A stretch of DNA of 64,000 nucleotides from Elysia chlorotica (taxonomy: Eukaryota; Mollusca; Gastropoda; Plakobranchidae): NCBI GenBank assembly GCA_003991915.1, contig RQTK01000763.1:139944-203943 (forward strand). Reading direction: 5' to 3'. Below the pieces are notes generated by a model. The model had not been told where the DNA came from. It was given only the letters and a program-made list of their open reading frames with translations, and searched no databases. This document shows, piece by piece, positions 1 through 12,530 of this stretch. The translations under genes were made by a program, and so were the position numbers. Positions within the stretch are counted from its first letter, which is position 1; every line of letters starts with the position of its first letter.

Positions 1-19
1 ATTATTATTATTATTATTA

Positions 20-73
<54 letters not shown>

Positions 74-75
74 GT
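1..75. repeat. (ATT)n microsatellite
   Basis: An almost pure ATT trinucleotide run fills the left edge and ends about 40 bases before the splice acceptor of the xylosyltransferase exon. Such runs often mark the 3' tail of a non-LTR element and are also common sites of assembly error. Confidence 0.95.
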
Positions 76-113
76 TATAATCGTTATTATAATTATTACA
101 ATTTTTTGTACAG

Positions 114-283
114 AGGTGACGCGTGAAGAAGCTCCCCTAAAGCATCGCACTCTGAATGGAACCGAACCCCGAGTGAAGATAGTGTTTGTGTTAACAGTTA
201 ACGGGCGTGCGATCCGCCAAGTGGCCAGACTGCTACGCGTCATTTACAGTCCTGATCACTTCTACTACATTCATGTAGACAAG
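114..283 (+). CDS. XYLT: Peptide O-xylosyltransferase, internal exon
   Basis: This is one exon of peptide O-xylosyltransferase (GT14 family), the type II Golgi enzyme that moves xylose from UDP-xylose to serine of proteoglycan core proteins and so starts glycosaminoglycan chains. It begins after a TTTTTTGTACAG acceptor, with two bases completing a split codon, and ends at AAG|GTGAGT in phase 0. The translation carries the start of the catalytic domain: a hydrophobic strand ([15 protein letters not shown]), then a basic helix, then YYIHVDK. Vertebrate XYLT1/2 have the same order, VxxHGRAxRQ followed by FYYIHVDK. The asparagine in VNGRA replaces the usual histidine of VHGRA, a family difference worth noting. 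Earlier exons must lie left of the window. I did not find the following exon, which should contain a WGGASLL-like motif, in the next 18 kb. The family assignment rests on motif recall; the exon limits are read directly. Confidence 0.85.
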
Positions 284-850
284 GTGAGTTCTTAGTTCAG
301 GGTTCTGCAACTGAACCATCTGTAGTCGGAGGAAGCAAACCTTTCTCTTAGTTTTACGTCTCCTTGGTCTCAAGGAAGATCTCTATTCATCAACGAGATC
401 CTAAACCGAGATGCCCAGGACGTGACCAGTTTTACTTTACTGACACCTACTATACCAGTCCCGGTGTGGTTGAGGTTGAGAGGTATCTGCTTTTTACATG
501 CTATTTTCAGGGGTTGGCAACTTTCCGGCCATCCTGTCTAAGATGTAGATCTATGTCGCCTCATGTTCATTCTACACCTTAGGAGCTGTTTCCTCCCCTT
601 CTATCCCTTCCATGCGCGCGCTCTCTCCCTTTCTCTCTATGTCCGTGTGTCTGTCTGTCTACCTCTCGTCCTGTTTCTCTCCCTATGTCTCCTATGTCTG
701 CCATAGAAATGCAAAAAGAGGTGGATAAATTGACAGAAGAATAGGGAGGGGTAGCCAGAGAAAGAGAAAAAGATGGATGGGGAGGGAGGAAGAGGGAGAG
801 GGGAAGAGATAGAAAGTGACAGAGAGAGAGGAGAGGAAGAGATGAGAGAG

Positions 851-948
<98 letters not shown>

Positions 949-1904
949 CACTGTAAAAGTGCAGTAGTATGCAGGAGTGGAGTGAACTGCTTCACGTTAT
1001 GCCACACCATTTTTCTCTTATAGAGTATTAATTTACCAACTTGCCGCAGAGTTTGGGCCCCTGACGAATCACCGTGCTGCAACAATTGATATATGGACTG
1101 GAATCGCCTACACCAAAGATCGAGTCGCTCAATCTCTGCTCACATTTCACGCGCAGCAGGGGCCGGCTGCTCTCTAACAAATATAATAAATGTAATGCCA
1201 ACAGAAACGTATTATACCGCAGCATAAACCACATGCTCTTGACAAGTGATGCTGATTGTGACATGCACCTATATCCGTAGATAAATTATTAGGTTTGCGT
1301 GTCTTTGTTTTCATCTCAATCGTTCAAAACCAAATATCTCGTGAGCGGGTCTCTTAACTAACACCTAACACCCTAACGTGCTGCCACATAGAGTCAGAGC
1401 GGGGTTACCAGGACTGATGTATCTACCAGTCATATTAAATTGACACCATCTTATCAAAGGTTAAGCGGTCTACAAAGTGGGTACCCAAAGGCAAAACAAA
1501 CTAGAAAAAAGTGTTCAATAACAGTATCACAAAGTTGGCAACAGAAACCTAATATTACAGAATGTACATGTATTGAGATTTCGCAAATATCTCCCCCTAC
1601 TATAGTTATGCGACTGTATAATCCTGGAATCGTCCACGGCACCGACCGAAGTGAAAGCATCTGGAGCCGACATGTTCAGGAAGAACGGCAGACTCTGCTC
1701 CATCCCAGTGTGTGTGACACTGTAAACAAAAGGTGGCGCGCTGCGGCTGGAGGAAAATGTCACCGTCTCCCCTACCAGGTGGTGAGGGTTATACAGACAT
1801 TTCAACCACGGACTGGAAAACCTCACAGGAGCTGTTATAACATATTCGCACAGAGTTCTATTAATAGACACTGCGTAAATTCGTATACTGGGATCTTTGG
1901 AGTG
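284..1904. other. Probable xylosyltransferase intron: (GA)n and a SINE fragment
   Basis: No convincing exon is seen. It holds a (GA)n tract at about 853-945, and a diverged reverse SINE fragment at about 1372-1448, recognisable by a degenerate GTGCTGCCACA core. Long leucine/serine or arginine/glutamate frames here are translations of the GA tract. Confidence 0.6.
853..945. repeat. (GA)n microsatellite
   Basis: A nearly perfect GA dinucleotide tract of about 90 bases, preceded by about 80 bases of purine-rich degenerate repeat. Similar tracts recur through the first 20 kb. Confidence 0.95.
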
Positions 1905-1938
1905 GCGCCCATAGCGAAACGAAGACGTTAAATGCGGT

Positions 1939-2400
1939 AATATGCACCGGCGGCCAATCAGAACTTTAACTCTAGACTTAGAGAGCCAATGAGCAATCAG
2001 ATTTTCCTAAGATCTCAGCCGTATAAAGGATTGTAGCTCGCAAGTCGTTTTTTTTTTTTACTTATACCCTGTATGGTAGACATTAAACTAAGAGAAAGAG
2101 AATATGCACCGGCGGCCAATCAGAACTTTACCCTAGACTTAGAGAGCCAATGAGCGATTAGATTTTACTAAGATCTCAGCCATATTATAAAGGATTGTAG
2201 CTCGCAAGACTTTTTTTTTACTTATACCCTGTATGGTAGACGTTGAACTAAGAAAAAGAGAATATGCACCGGTGGCCAATCAGAACTTTACTCTAAACTT
2301 ATAGAGCCAATGAGCGATCAGAAGATCTCAGCCATAAGGGATTGTGGACCGCAAGACCTATTTCACTTATACCCTGGTAGACGTTAAACTAAGAGAAAGC
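1939..2400. repeat. Tandem triplication of a ~160-bp unit with CCAAT and TATA motifs
   Basis: Three head-to-tail copies start at about 1939, 2101 and 2261, each opening with AATATGCACCGG and closing with GTTAAACTAAGAGAAAG or a close variant. Each contains two CCAAT boxes (GGCCAATCAGAAC and GAGCCAATGAGC). The first two also carry TATAAAGGATTGTAG; the third is shortened there. The block is preceded at about 1905 by GCGCCCATAGCGAAACGAAGACG, also found beside the related copies near 16.7 kb and 60.2 kb. The closing bases resemble the 3' end of the local SINE, so this is probably a mobile-element derivative. Promoter activity is only a guess from motif order. Confidence 0.85.
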
Positions 2401-3413
2401 TTAACCTATCCTGACCAAAGAACACAACAGGGAAAACACAGTCGCCAGTTTTCGGCCATGTCTGGGAGAAAAGTTAACGGTCTGGAAAGACAAACACCTG
2501 TGGTTACCTGTCACAAATATGAACCATCTGCTCCTCGGAATAAGAAAAAAAAAAGAAACCATGCCTGGGCATGCTCTGCAATATCTCTCACTTGTGATGC
2601 ATTGTAATAATCTTATGAAATAGTCAGGCTATACCTCAGTCAATAGTTTCAAATAAGATTCACTAATTCCTAAAAATACATGGTCGAATGAACATAAAAA
2701 AAGAAAATGTCGCTGTTTCATTAGTAAAACTAAACAATTAAATAATCTTGCGAGCGCTCTTTAAATGCCACATCTCCTATATTCTTTTCTCCGCTTCCCA
2801 TTTTTTTTTGTTTCTTTTTTCGAAGAGCAAAATGTTGCCAGCGAGAGTATATTTTCTCGACACGCACAGTGTTACTTTATGAGCTTTTTCATCAACTTGT
2901 CAACGTTTTTTCTACCTAACACGTCTTATGTTTGTATAGCACTTGAAGCAGAGAAACTGTTTTTATGGTTCACAAAAAAAAGATCAATACCTAATTGAAG
3001 CGTCGACTCCTTCTTTTCTAATATATACATTTTTCATTTGTTGTATGAATTTATATTACGACACAACAATAATAAGGGCAAAATGCACTGATAAATTTTT
3101 AAAGTTTGAGGCAAAACTGTTATCAGGCTGGAACGCATTATGTCCCAAACAAGGCGTTTTACTATCTTACTCTAAACGTATTTCCTAATCGAATTTTGAA
3201 CGCATTTCCAACTTCACTGCCAAATCATTACGGAGTAGAGGAAATCGAATCATACCAACTTAATTTCAATTTCGTATTCTACATCACTAGAGGCTATGCC
3301 TAAAAAGAGGGAAACAAATTAAAAGGTGTTCCGCGTATTCTAAATAGTTACTTCATTGTGAAAGACTACACTTGGGGTGGTATGTACAGCGGTGCACTAA
3401 ATCTAGGTACCTG

Positions 3414-3706
3414 GCTAGTAGTTTCTGCTATTTAGAATAAGCCTTGTAGTCCGGGATCTCTAAGTAAACAGTTCCGTTGTGCTAAAATAGGTTTTCATCG
3501 ATGCTAGAAAAGAAGACGAATCGCTAGTTGACACGATTTACAGCGAGGGGGTGCAATAGACGGGCTAGTAGTTTCTGCTATTTAGAATACGCCTTTTAGT
3601 CCGGGATCTAAGTAAACAGTTCCGTTGTGCTAAAATAGGTTTTCATCGATGCTAGAAAAGAAGACGAATCGCTAGTTGACACGATTTACAGCGAGGGGGT
3701 GCAATA
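3414..3706. repeat. Tandem duplication of a ~148-bp segment
   Basis: Two head-to-tail copies begin with GCTAGTAGTTTCTGCTATTT at about 3414 and 3564 and end with GAGGGGGTGCAATAG. They differ by a few substitutions and a 2-base deletion, so the duplication is recent. No coding content is visible. Confidence 0.9.
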
Positions 3707-3994
3707 GCCATATGTAACCAGGGCACATGATGAGCAGACGTAAACATCAAAGTGGCGTAAGCAGGCAGCACTTTGCACCTTGGAGCCAGTCAGTCAAGCC
3801 ATTCATGTGTGTGGCCAGATGTGAGATTTCTGCACTGATGGATGCAACCGGAAAAAATCATTTCAATGCCTTAGCTGAACCCTTGCTACAACATTCAGGT
3901 GTGTTTGGATATTTTGGTGCGCTATTTTCCCAATGATGCAATGCAAACAAGACAATGGAGAGATATTGGTTGGTCAATAAGTTTCTTAATCTTA

Positions 3995-4255
3995 AAGTCC
4001 AACACAGACAGTTAGGCTTTCACCTAGACAGATCCCACCACTAACGTCTGACCATTTTACATACTGCCACAAAGAGACAAAGTGGTGATACTAGGACTTA
4101 AGTCTCAGCCTGTCACATTATAATGACACAAGCCCAACCATTAGACAAAAAAAAAAAAACTACAAAGAAGTTGGCTTGATCGCGTGGGATCGAACCGTGA
4201 CATTCCAAAAAAAAAGTCCAGCGCTCTACCACTGCACCAATCTCCCACCTCCCCC
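3995..4255 (-). mobile_element. tRNA-derived SINE, full-length but diverged
   Basis: On the minus strand this has the family order: a tRNA-like head with a B-box-like GGTTCGATCC at about 4190, a middle domain matching TCATTATAATGTGACAGGCTGAGAC, then the core resembling GTGGCAGCACATAAAATTGTCAGACG, ending in a GTTGGAC-like tail. It is one of more than a dozen copies in the window and one of the older ones. Confidence 0.75.
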
Positions 4256-5129
4256 CAATTCGATCCCATGAATGATTGAGCAAGTTCACAGAAATGATTA
4301 CCAAATCAAAGTTTACACTCATACATATAGGAAGCACAAAACACACCAAACTATTCACTGATTCTGTTTGCTCAACTAAAGTCAATAGTAGGAATAAAAG
4401 AAAAAAGAAAAACAGGAACGGAACCTGAAGCTACTGTTTCCCTTAGAGAATCGACCGACGTGGCGAGCTCTACGGTTAGGACGATAAAACAACCAGGAAA
4501 GACGACAAAAACCAGGTAATGCACACTGTCGCTGCGATTTAACTTTATTTGCAATTGCATCTTCTCGCTTTGTGAAAGGCCATCTGCTGAAAATCTTCTT
4601 GGAGGCTTTATAAACTTTATAAATCCATTACGCAATCTTAAAAACAAAACAACAACAACATAAAACACACATACATCAGAACACCCTTGGGATAAGTGAA
4701 AGCGATCCATATTTACGGTTTCTTTGCGCCGCATAGTTACATGAAAAACAATAGAGCCCATAACAAGAGATGAGAACACCAGTCATGCCACAGAAAGAAT
4801 TCAGGCATTACTGACTTTCTCACAACAGCAAAATTGTTAGCTCACAATCTAGGGCAGTAAGTACAATAGTTTTCTAAATTTAGACACTCGACTTAGGAGA
4901 CTTTTAAATAGAACAAACTACCCTTAGCCCGAGTACGCTTGTAGCGCTTAGAGTACCGTTGTACTTTCTACCCCTACTCTTCGAGCACCCCCCCCCCTTT
5001 TTTTTTAATCACTAGTAATACAATATAAGCTCACAATCTACGAGACCTATTATCTGGAACGTCTCGAATCACACGCTGTCAAAGCCCAGAGAACTGCGCC
5101 ACTAACCCACTTAACACTCAGCGCGGTTG

Positions 5130-5163
5130 AACCAGAGACTGTAGCCACAGACAGTCTCTGGTT
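5130..5163. repeat. Perfect 13-bp hairpin
   Basis: AACCAGAGACTGT at 5130-5142 is followed, after an 8-base spacer, by its exact reverse complement at 5151-5163. No U-tract or gene context gives it a role; it may be the remnant of an inverted-repeat element. Confidence 0.7.
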
Positions 5164-5504
5164 TATCCCTGACTACCGTACCCCCAACGTCCACCAGCCA
5201 ATTATATGCTGTCTCCAAAAGGGGCAAGGTTGCCGCCCTGCTGGTCCTGGTGCGTTTAGTCCAATCACAAGTGACACAGATTCCTAATAATACTCTGTGA
5301 ACAATGTCACTTACAAGGAAGGCAAACAGACAGTGGTATTATATCACTAAGATTACTGCCAACATAGTTCTTCATCCTATCGGATCTGTAAAAGACTGAA
5401 ACAGTTCTCACGTGAATTTAGGTTATCTAGTATAAACTACCTCTTTATTGTTTAGTAATAATATAATGAACTTTAATCCTCAGAATTGGTATCCACGCGA
5501 TGTA

Positions 5505-5605
5505 TCTGTGTGGCAGCACGTAAAACCTTCGAACGTTAATCTATGGTCCGTTCACAAAATTATAGCCTAAATAGTGCTGACGTTGGAGGTTACGCAAGAA
5601 AGAAA
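5505..5605 (+). mobile_element. SINE 3' fragment
   Basis: It matches the 3' half of the local SINE: TGTGTGGCAGCACGTAAAA, then an ATAGCCTAAATAGTGCTGACGTTGG tail. The tRNA-like head is missing. Confidence 0.65.
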
Positions 5606-6502
5606 AGATCAAACAATAACCACCATAAGCTAAAAACAGATGATTTCAGCTACACGTACATTTGAAATATCTCATTATTGTCATGTATTTTGTGTAATAA
5701 TAGTTTTTACAGTTCAAATATGAACGTAAATAATTGAAATCTGCATTAATTTCAAATGTGACAAAGTAAGCTGAAATATTTATTATTGTCCTCACCAAAA
5801 AATTCAAATGTGAACATTGGCGGCTCAAATGTGAACATAAATAAGGTGTAATTGTGATCGATAAGGAAAACAAAAGTGATATTAAAAATTCAAATTATAA
5901 GTATATGGGCAAAAAATTAAACAAATTTAAATCATGGATAAATCAAATTCTAACTCATTAATTTCCATACGTCAGTATATGAACCGAGAGAGGTCACGTG
6001 GTGTAAAGGTCAATGTCATGTTGTTGTTTTGGTTAGCTTGGACGCAAAAATTCTTCGCTGCTACCTGTGAATTACAAATTGTGAACGCCTGCTTTTTCGT
6101 GCTTGTAAAAACCTGGTTCAGCCAGGTGCTAGATTTTTGCATTCTCTCCAATTTTTTTTTCTCCATTCTGGCCTGCCTAAAAAATAATTTTCATCTCCTA
6201 AGCTTGGCATTGTTATTTGCCCAGCATAATTTCGCCCGGCGAGCGCTCTAGTCTGCGTACTCCGTTGTCGAAACTGACATTATCTTATCTCACACAGACA
6301 GCCAAGGAATTTCGACAGCTTGCAGTGTAAGTGTGCGAACATACAGACTCATTCATCCATCCCAGCCAGTCATAAGCTATATGCAACCATCTATTTTTAG
6401 TGGCTTTTCATTTTTCGATGCACACAGGATGTCGGCCGACCAAGCCTTGCGGCCGACGGATAACAGATGGTGATGCCGGGCCGACAAACTGTGCATTGCG
6501 AC

Positions 6503-6505
<3 letters not shown>

Positions 6506-6551
<46 letters not shown>
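6506..6551. repeat. (GA)n microsatellite
   Basis: A pure GA dinucleotide run inside otherwise unique sequence. Confidence 0.9.
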
Positions 6552-6554
<3 letters not shown>

Positions 6555-6987
6555 GCAGCCTTTCTGCAACGAGTAGACGTTGCAATACCATTTGCCGAGG
6601 ATAGTCATTAGTCGGAACTCCTCCCTGCAAGTCACCCCAGTGTTCTGTAACACCCATGTCAAGGGCAGTTTTGCCGGGACAAGGTAGCTTCGCGGTAGAG
6701 CGCGCGCTTTCAAATCAAACGACCAAGATTCCAATTCCTCTATATCACTATATTATTTTTGGACCGCCTGCTGGTTTAACGGTGTCGTTATACTTGTATT
6801 TATAAACTGAGGTGCGTGGAATTTATTTTATGGAAACGACAAAAAATACGCGAGTTGGGGTCGGCCTCACCAATACCTCTATACGCAGACGCATTTAAGT
6901 TCTGTGACTCTAAAATTATTTGGATACGTTATTATTGGTATACACATTAAATACCCGGTACTCACGTTAACAAAAAAACAACCCACC

Positions 6988-6990
<3 letters not shown>

Positions 6991-7055
<65 letters not shown>
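6991..7055. repeat. (CT)n microsatellite
   Basis: A pure CT run of about 65 bases. The flanks show no coding potential. Confidence 0.95.
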
Positions 7056-7058
<3 letters not shown>

Positions 7059-8014
7059 AAGTTTCTCAAAAGCTTCATAAATTGGGTGAAAGGACTGAGA
7101 GAGCTAATCGAAAGTAATGTTACCATTTTGTTATCTTTTTGTTGGACAATGTAAAATTGTATTTTTTGTCATGTTTGTTTAGGGTGAGAAGCCCAAAGAA
7201 CCAATATACATCAATCAATCAATCAATCTCTCCTTCTCAGAGCTTAATCGGATGATAACGGTATTTCATTTAATTCGGAAAATCTCCAAGACGTGCCCCA
7301 AGTAACGTGCTGGAACAAAAAGCCACCAATGAAGAGAACTAGGCACGAGCTCTAAGTTGGCTAAGATAAACCCACAGTGACAGAGCGTGCCTCAGACAGA
7401 GAGAGACGGACAGCCAGACAGTTAGGGCTCTCTATAGAGGCCGATGACCCGGATAAAACACCAATACTCCACAGACCAGAAACCTACAGAAAATCAATGC
7501 CCAGACAACTCCTCTGTCTTCTAGTCGCCTCTTCTTCTCTTTTTTTATACAGATCCCTTTTGCATTGTACTATCACAATGGCTCCTATACATCCCCTCAC
7601 ACAGACACCTTCTAAACTACTCCTCTCCCAACCCTATCAAATGGAATAATTCGCAATGCCAGTGGCCAAATTAGTCATTTTCGTGCCGTCTAATAATCAC
7701 GTTCCCTGAATTCTCTCTCGCCGCCTTAGGTCAAATTGGTTTTTTTAGTAAGCGCAAATTAGGCAGGAATGCCTACACTGCAGACAGACCCGCCGAGGAC
7801 CCTAGAGCAAACTGATTTGTATTAATTTTTAAGGTTTCTTTTTTTGTCCTTTGTTTTTCCTGTCTGGCACAAACAGGGGATAGTTGTTTTTTGTAGCAGC
7901 CAAGCTGTGAAAAACATTCCAATTTGAAGGCGAAAACATGATTCCTACCAACGGCACTAAAATCTGGAAACCAAGGACCAGTTTTAGGTTTTCTCTTCTC
8001 CATAGACGCTGAGG

Positions 8015-8016
<2 letters not shown>

Positions 8017-8073
<57 letters not shown>
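8017..8073. repeat. (CT)n microsatellite
   Basis: A pure CT run of nearly 60 bases. Confidence 0.95.
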
Positions 8074-8075
<2 letters not shown>

Positions 8076-9474
8076 AATTTTTTTTCACAAATGAGTTCGA
8101 TGATTGTGACAGATGCAGTATATCGTCAGTCGGCTAGCAGGAAGACGATGGTCTATCTGAAGGGACACGCTATAAAAAAAGTTGTAGTTTGTCAGATTCT
8201 AGTTTATAGTGGAGTTAAAAATAAAATGCGCAGATTCGTGTTTTAGTGAACTCAAAACAACAACATCAACAAAAACAACAACAAAACACACACGAGTAAA
8301 TTTTGGACAACTATATTGACACAGGAATACACCTTTATTTCTTAACTTAATTATTTCCAAACTATACAATGTGAGACATGCCATTCTGCCATTCTATTGG
8401 CTTAGAGACGATACTCTCCAAACTCTGAATCTAGTGCAACCCTCCCCCCCCCCCCCCCCCCCCAACCTTTTTTTCCCTCACGTACTTTTCCTGTTGTCTG
8501 TTGTGTTTTGTGTTTGTGGATGTTTTTGCTTTAGTCTTTCGTTTGTTTTTGTTTTGTTTTGTTTCAATGAATTCATACAACCAGAACCACGATTCCATGG
8601 AACGTTCTGACGGCACACGATAAACAAAGCAAACAATCTGCCAAAGCCATATGCAGCTAACAAAGAGAATAGCCCGATCTCATTAACACGCGCTGAGCAC
8701 AGAACAATTATACTAAATGATCACAAACATCCCGAAGAGCTACAAACTCAACTGCTCACAACAAAGTGAACAATTATGAAAAAAAAAAAGAAAACGGGCA
8801 CGAATACACTTCTTTGAGTGTAAGCTTGGCAGGATTGTTCTGGCTTCCCGTGGCACAGAGTCAGAGAGAAGCAAGTCCAATGTAAAGGCGTAAACCAAGG
8901 CTTCCAAATAATACTTTTTGGTTTGTTTTGGTAGCCTCGGCGTAAACTCAATCAAGTGAGCGGTGAGCTCATCAGAGCTGCCGAACAAAATGCGGGAATG
9001 ATTATTTGGGTAAGTTTGGGTTAAAAAGAACCCAGACCGAACTATGTTATCAATGATTGTTCTGGGTTTTACCCGGGGCTACCTAAAAGAGCAACCAAAT
9101 TGACTGTAGCGAACCTATTTCTGCATAACAAGGGTTATAGTGATCTATTCATTTTAGATTAGTAGGCTATTATATTTATAGTTTGGACAGAATAATATTA
9201 TTTGTTGGGCCTACAAGCCCACAAGACTAATTATGTAAACTGTCCTATATGTGCTAAATTAACATTTTGGTTCTACATACAAATTAATGTGTTTATTTAG
9301 GTTGTCCTACTTGTTATTTATTTTTTTATTATTTTGTGGAAGTCTCGGTTTCAGCGATATTGGTGCATTTGTCCAAACATTTTAATCTTTTAAAAGTAAG
9401 GGCAGGCCTCCTCAGTTTAGAAACGAAAGTAAGACGTTTTAGATTGATTGCGATAGCTAATTAAGAGAGTAAGA

Positions 9475-9477
<3 letters not shown>

Positions 9478-9551
<74 letters not shown>

Positions 9552-9557
9552 ATAGGG

Positions 9558-9607
<50 letters not shown>
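9478..9607. repeat. Interrupted (GA)n microsatellite
   Basis: Three GA-rich blocks are separated by short interruptions, one of them AATAGGGTATC near 9550. Confidence 0.95.
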
Positions 9608-9610
<3 letters not shown>

Positions 9611-10470
9611 GCAAGGCCTAAATCTTGATTTATTTTATGAATCCGTCCTAAAGAACTGAGCTTAGGCTTCCAATGATTTAGCAGCTACAGATCACCGAAC
9701 AACGCGCCCTGTTCATTTTTGGTACTAAAATCTATGAAATCGTCTCATTCCACTACGTTTAAATACATGTACTTGTTTCTAGGCTAAATTACCAAACCCT
9801 CACCGAACTTACCACAATAAAAGAGAGTGAGTTATTTAACGGCACGTCAGCACAATAACGGCTAAACTGTGCCCGTGATGTCCTAAGACAGTTAATACAA
9901 TATACTGGTAGCAACGGTGACTCCTGTATCTCTCTGAGTTGTAAAAGCATAAATGTTTTGCACAAAAAGGTTGATTAAAAATGAAGTGTATGTACAGCAT
10001 TTTAAAAGATCCATGTGTAGGATGATCCCAGTTAAATTTTATTATACAGACCAATGTCCTTCAGAAACCTCAGTATTCGCTGAGGACTAACATAAGTAAA
10101 TATGCTCTTTAATGGGTTTGGGAAGAGAGCATTTTGGTTTTCCTTTAAGGGTTAAACAACCTAACTTTGACTGTGAGATATAAGTGATTAAAAGTCTTTA
10201 ATATAATATTTACAAACAATACGTGTGTTTTAACTGATTGAGACAGTAGTCATACTGTATCACGCCACGATAGATTCTACAGGCTTCTAACCATGCATAA
10301 TTATTTTCCGGCTTGGGCTTGGTGAGCTAAAACGCCAGTCCTGTTGTTTCCGATGCTTCTCCTCGTTTCTAGACTAACGAAGTAACATAGTAAGTAGAAC
10401 ACCTGGTGTCGTTCACACGTCCCCTATCACTAAAGCAGCAACAGTACCACCAGCTAATCTCTCTACCTCC

Positions 10471-10519
<49 letters not shown>
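10471..10519. repeat. (CT)n microsatellite
   Basis: A CT run followed by a short TATC run. It lies about 220 bases from the candidate minus-strand exon at 10741-10848. Confidence 0.9.
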
Positions 10520-10522
<3 letters not shown>

Positions 10523-10740
10523 CTATCTATCTCTTTCAACAAAACACAACACAAAAATCTGATGATTACAGAAGGGCAGTTAAATTTAGAACAAACGAAC
10601 GTGAACCCGAATTTCAACACTGAACCACCTCGCTTTAAGTACAGTTACCTGTTAAGCTGCTTAGAATTGGTGAACAATGCACGTGTCTAAAAAAAAAATC
10701 ATAAAAAATGTTAGGAATCCCCCTAAACTATCTGTCTCAC

Positions 10741-10848
10741 CCTGCCCCGTGTGAAGTGTCTGAGGTTTCCATCTTCTGTGAAAAAATGTGCCTGGCTGTC
10801 TGGACAGTTCACTGCACTAGACCGTGAAGAACCAAGACGCTGAGGAGG
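10741..10848 (-). CDS. Candidate second exon of a type II membrane protein gene
   Basis: This is a tentative exon. On the minus strand it opens after a pyrimidine-rich tract with three successive in-phase acceptors (each ending TCAG, 9 bases apart) and closes at GGCAGG|GTGAGA, phase 0 at both ends. The 36 codons read PPQRLGSSRSSAVNCPDS and then QAHFFTEDGNLRHFTRGR. The reading phase matches the start exon at 19087-19287, which lies upstream on the same strand, so the two could splice together. I do not recognise the sequence. A Golgi glycosyltransferase stem, including that of xylosyltransferase, is one possibility and unproven. The alternative is a chance open frame next to CT-rich sequence. 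Confidence 0.35.
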
Positions 10849-11504
10849 CTGAAAAGGCTGAGTGCACAGCGCCAAGAGAAACACAGTCAAAGAGTGACTG
10901 GCGCTCACTTGCTCACACAGAATGGTAGGTAGACTTTGAGGTGGTAGAGAGTGAGGAAGAGATAGAGAGAGAGAGAGAGTGAGGAGGGAGAAAGAAGGGG
11001 AAGAGAGCGAAATTGAGAAAGGGGGGGGGGGCAGACATACATACAAGGAGAGATTGAGAGAGTAGGGAGAAAGAAAAGAAAGGTATGGAAAGAGAGAGAA
11101 AAGAAAGAGGGTGAGTAGAAGTGGGGTGCACAATATGTCAGGGGAGAGAGATATTTACACAACCAGGTGCCATAGCTTTTAAGTGAGAGGTTAAGCAAGA
11201 CTTTTCTTCTTTTTTTCTTACTCTTTCTAAACCAACTTGTAGTTTTAAGATTGATGGCTTCCATAGTATCTAGATATAGGTGATACGTTTTCAGGTCGTA
11301 GAAAAATAGAACTGGGGTTGAAAACGGTTAGAAAATACTGTACAAGGCTAGTGTTGAACACTTGATAATAATAAAAAAAATAATGTGTAGCGGTACCGTG
11401 GCAGCAGTCTTACTGTCACTTTGCATATACGTGTATTAGGATTACAACAATCGTGTTATCTAGGAGTTTAAATTATTTTATCTAAGTAAGTGGAGTCGCT
11501 TAGC

Positions 11505-11740
11505 GTTCAACGTCTGCACTATATAGGCTATAATGTAGACGGTTCCCAAGACAAATGTCTGACTATTTTATGCGCTGTCACACAGAGCAAGTTCGGGGAA
11601 ACCATAACTCCTGTGCCAGGCGTCCATATTTTACTGACAACGGCACAGTCAGTAGGAGACTAAATCAGACAGATAAGTTGCGGTTTCCAACCAGGGATCT
11701 CCCGATTAACATACTAACGCTCTAACTTTCTCCAGTTCGC
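11505..11740 (-). mobile_element. tRNA-derived SINE, diverged
   Basis: A reverse copy with recognisable blocks: GTTCAACGTCTGCACTATAT at the tail end, then the TGTCTGACTATTTTATGCGC core, the GACAACGGCACAGTCAGTAGG middle domain, and a decayed tRNA-like head ending near 11740. Confidence 0.7.
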
Positions 11741-11809
11741 CTCTTTTATCTAGTCACGATGCCTTTAAAATGGACTTTAAGTGTTGTGAAGACTTCGGGT
11801 GTAGGAACA

Positions 11810-11932
<123 letters not shown>

Positions 11933-12444
11933 CAGACAAACAGAGTCAGACAAAGACAGAGAGAACTTTGCAATAATATACAATGCAACAGCATAAAAAA
12001 ATCATTTCTCATATTTGTCCGAATCCACACCACACTATGCAGAGTGAGCGCCACTTTGTTTCTCACGCCGGGCAGGAACACACGGGAACCAGCACGGCAT
12101 TCATCATGCTCCACACATGTCTTCCAAAGTATCACGTTGACCTGCTAATGCTGTGTGGTGACTTGAATGCTATCAAACAGTATCATCATATCCAGCCAAG
12201 AATTATTATCTGTTGCAAGTGTGTTAAATAAGCCTTATTGGTGCAGGTCAGAGATAAGGAGATAATTATGAAGCAGTGAGTCTAGATCTAGCCACTTATT
12301 GTACAGATGACTTCAAATATCTTTTCAGATTCTGCGTGATTAGTCCACGAAATGACCATCACCACCACATCACATACCTAGTACTAAGATGCTTAAAAGC
12401 TTTGATGAATTAAGTCCTCGGGGTTTCTTTCATTACTCTTTTAC

Positions 12445-12530
12445 GGAAACTAAGGCGCCAGCTTTGATTCGAACGCCGGAACTCCTGTCCGCCAGCCCAA
12501 CCACTAAGCGACTGAGCCACTTGGTATCCC
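12445..12530 (-). mobile_element. tRNA-like SINE head, second family
   Basis: On the minus strand it shows an A-box-like GTGGCTCAGTCGCTTAGTGG and a B-box GGCGTTCGAATC about 30 bases later. The acceptor-stem ends do not pair, so it is not a functional tRNA gene. Confidence 0.5.

Noticed and set aside
579..1085. Long Leu/Ser-rich or Arg/Glu-rich open frames over GA/CT tracts (also near 6.5, 9.5, 11.8 and 19.6 kb)
   Set aside because: They are translations of dinucleotide repeats and have no flanking domain.
5934..6251. 105-codon plus-strand frame rich in Phe/Leu
   Set aside because: No recognisable domain or splice context; an AT-rich frame open by chance.
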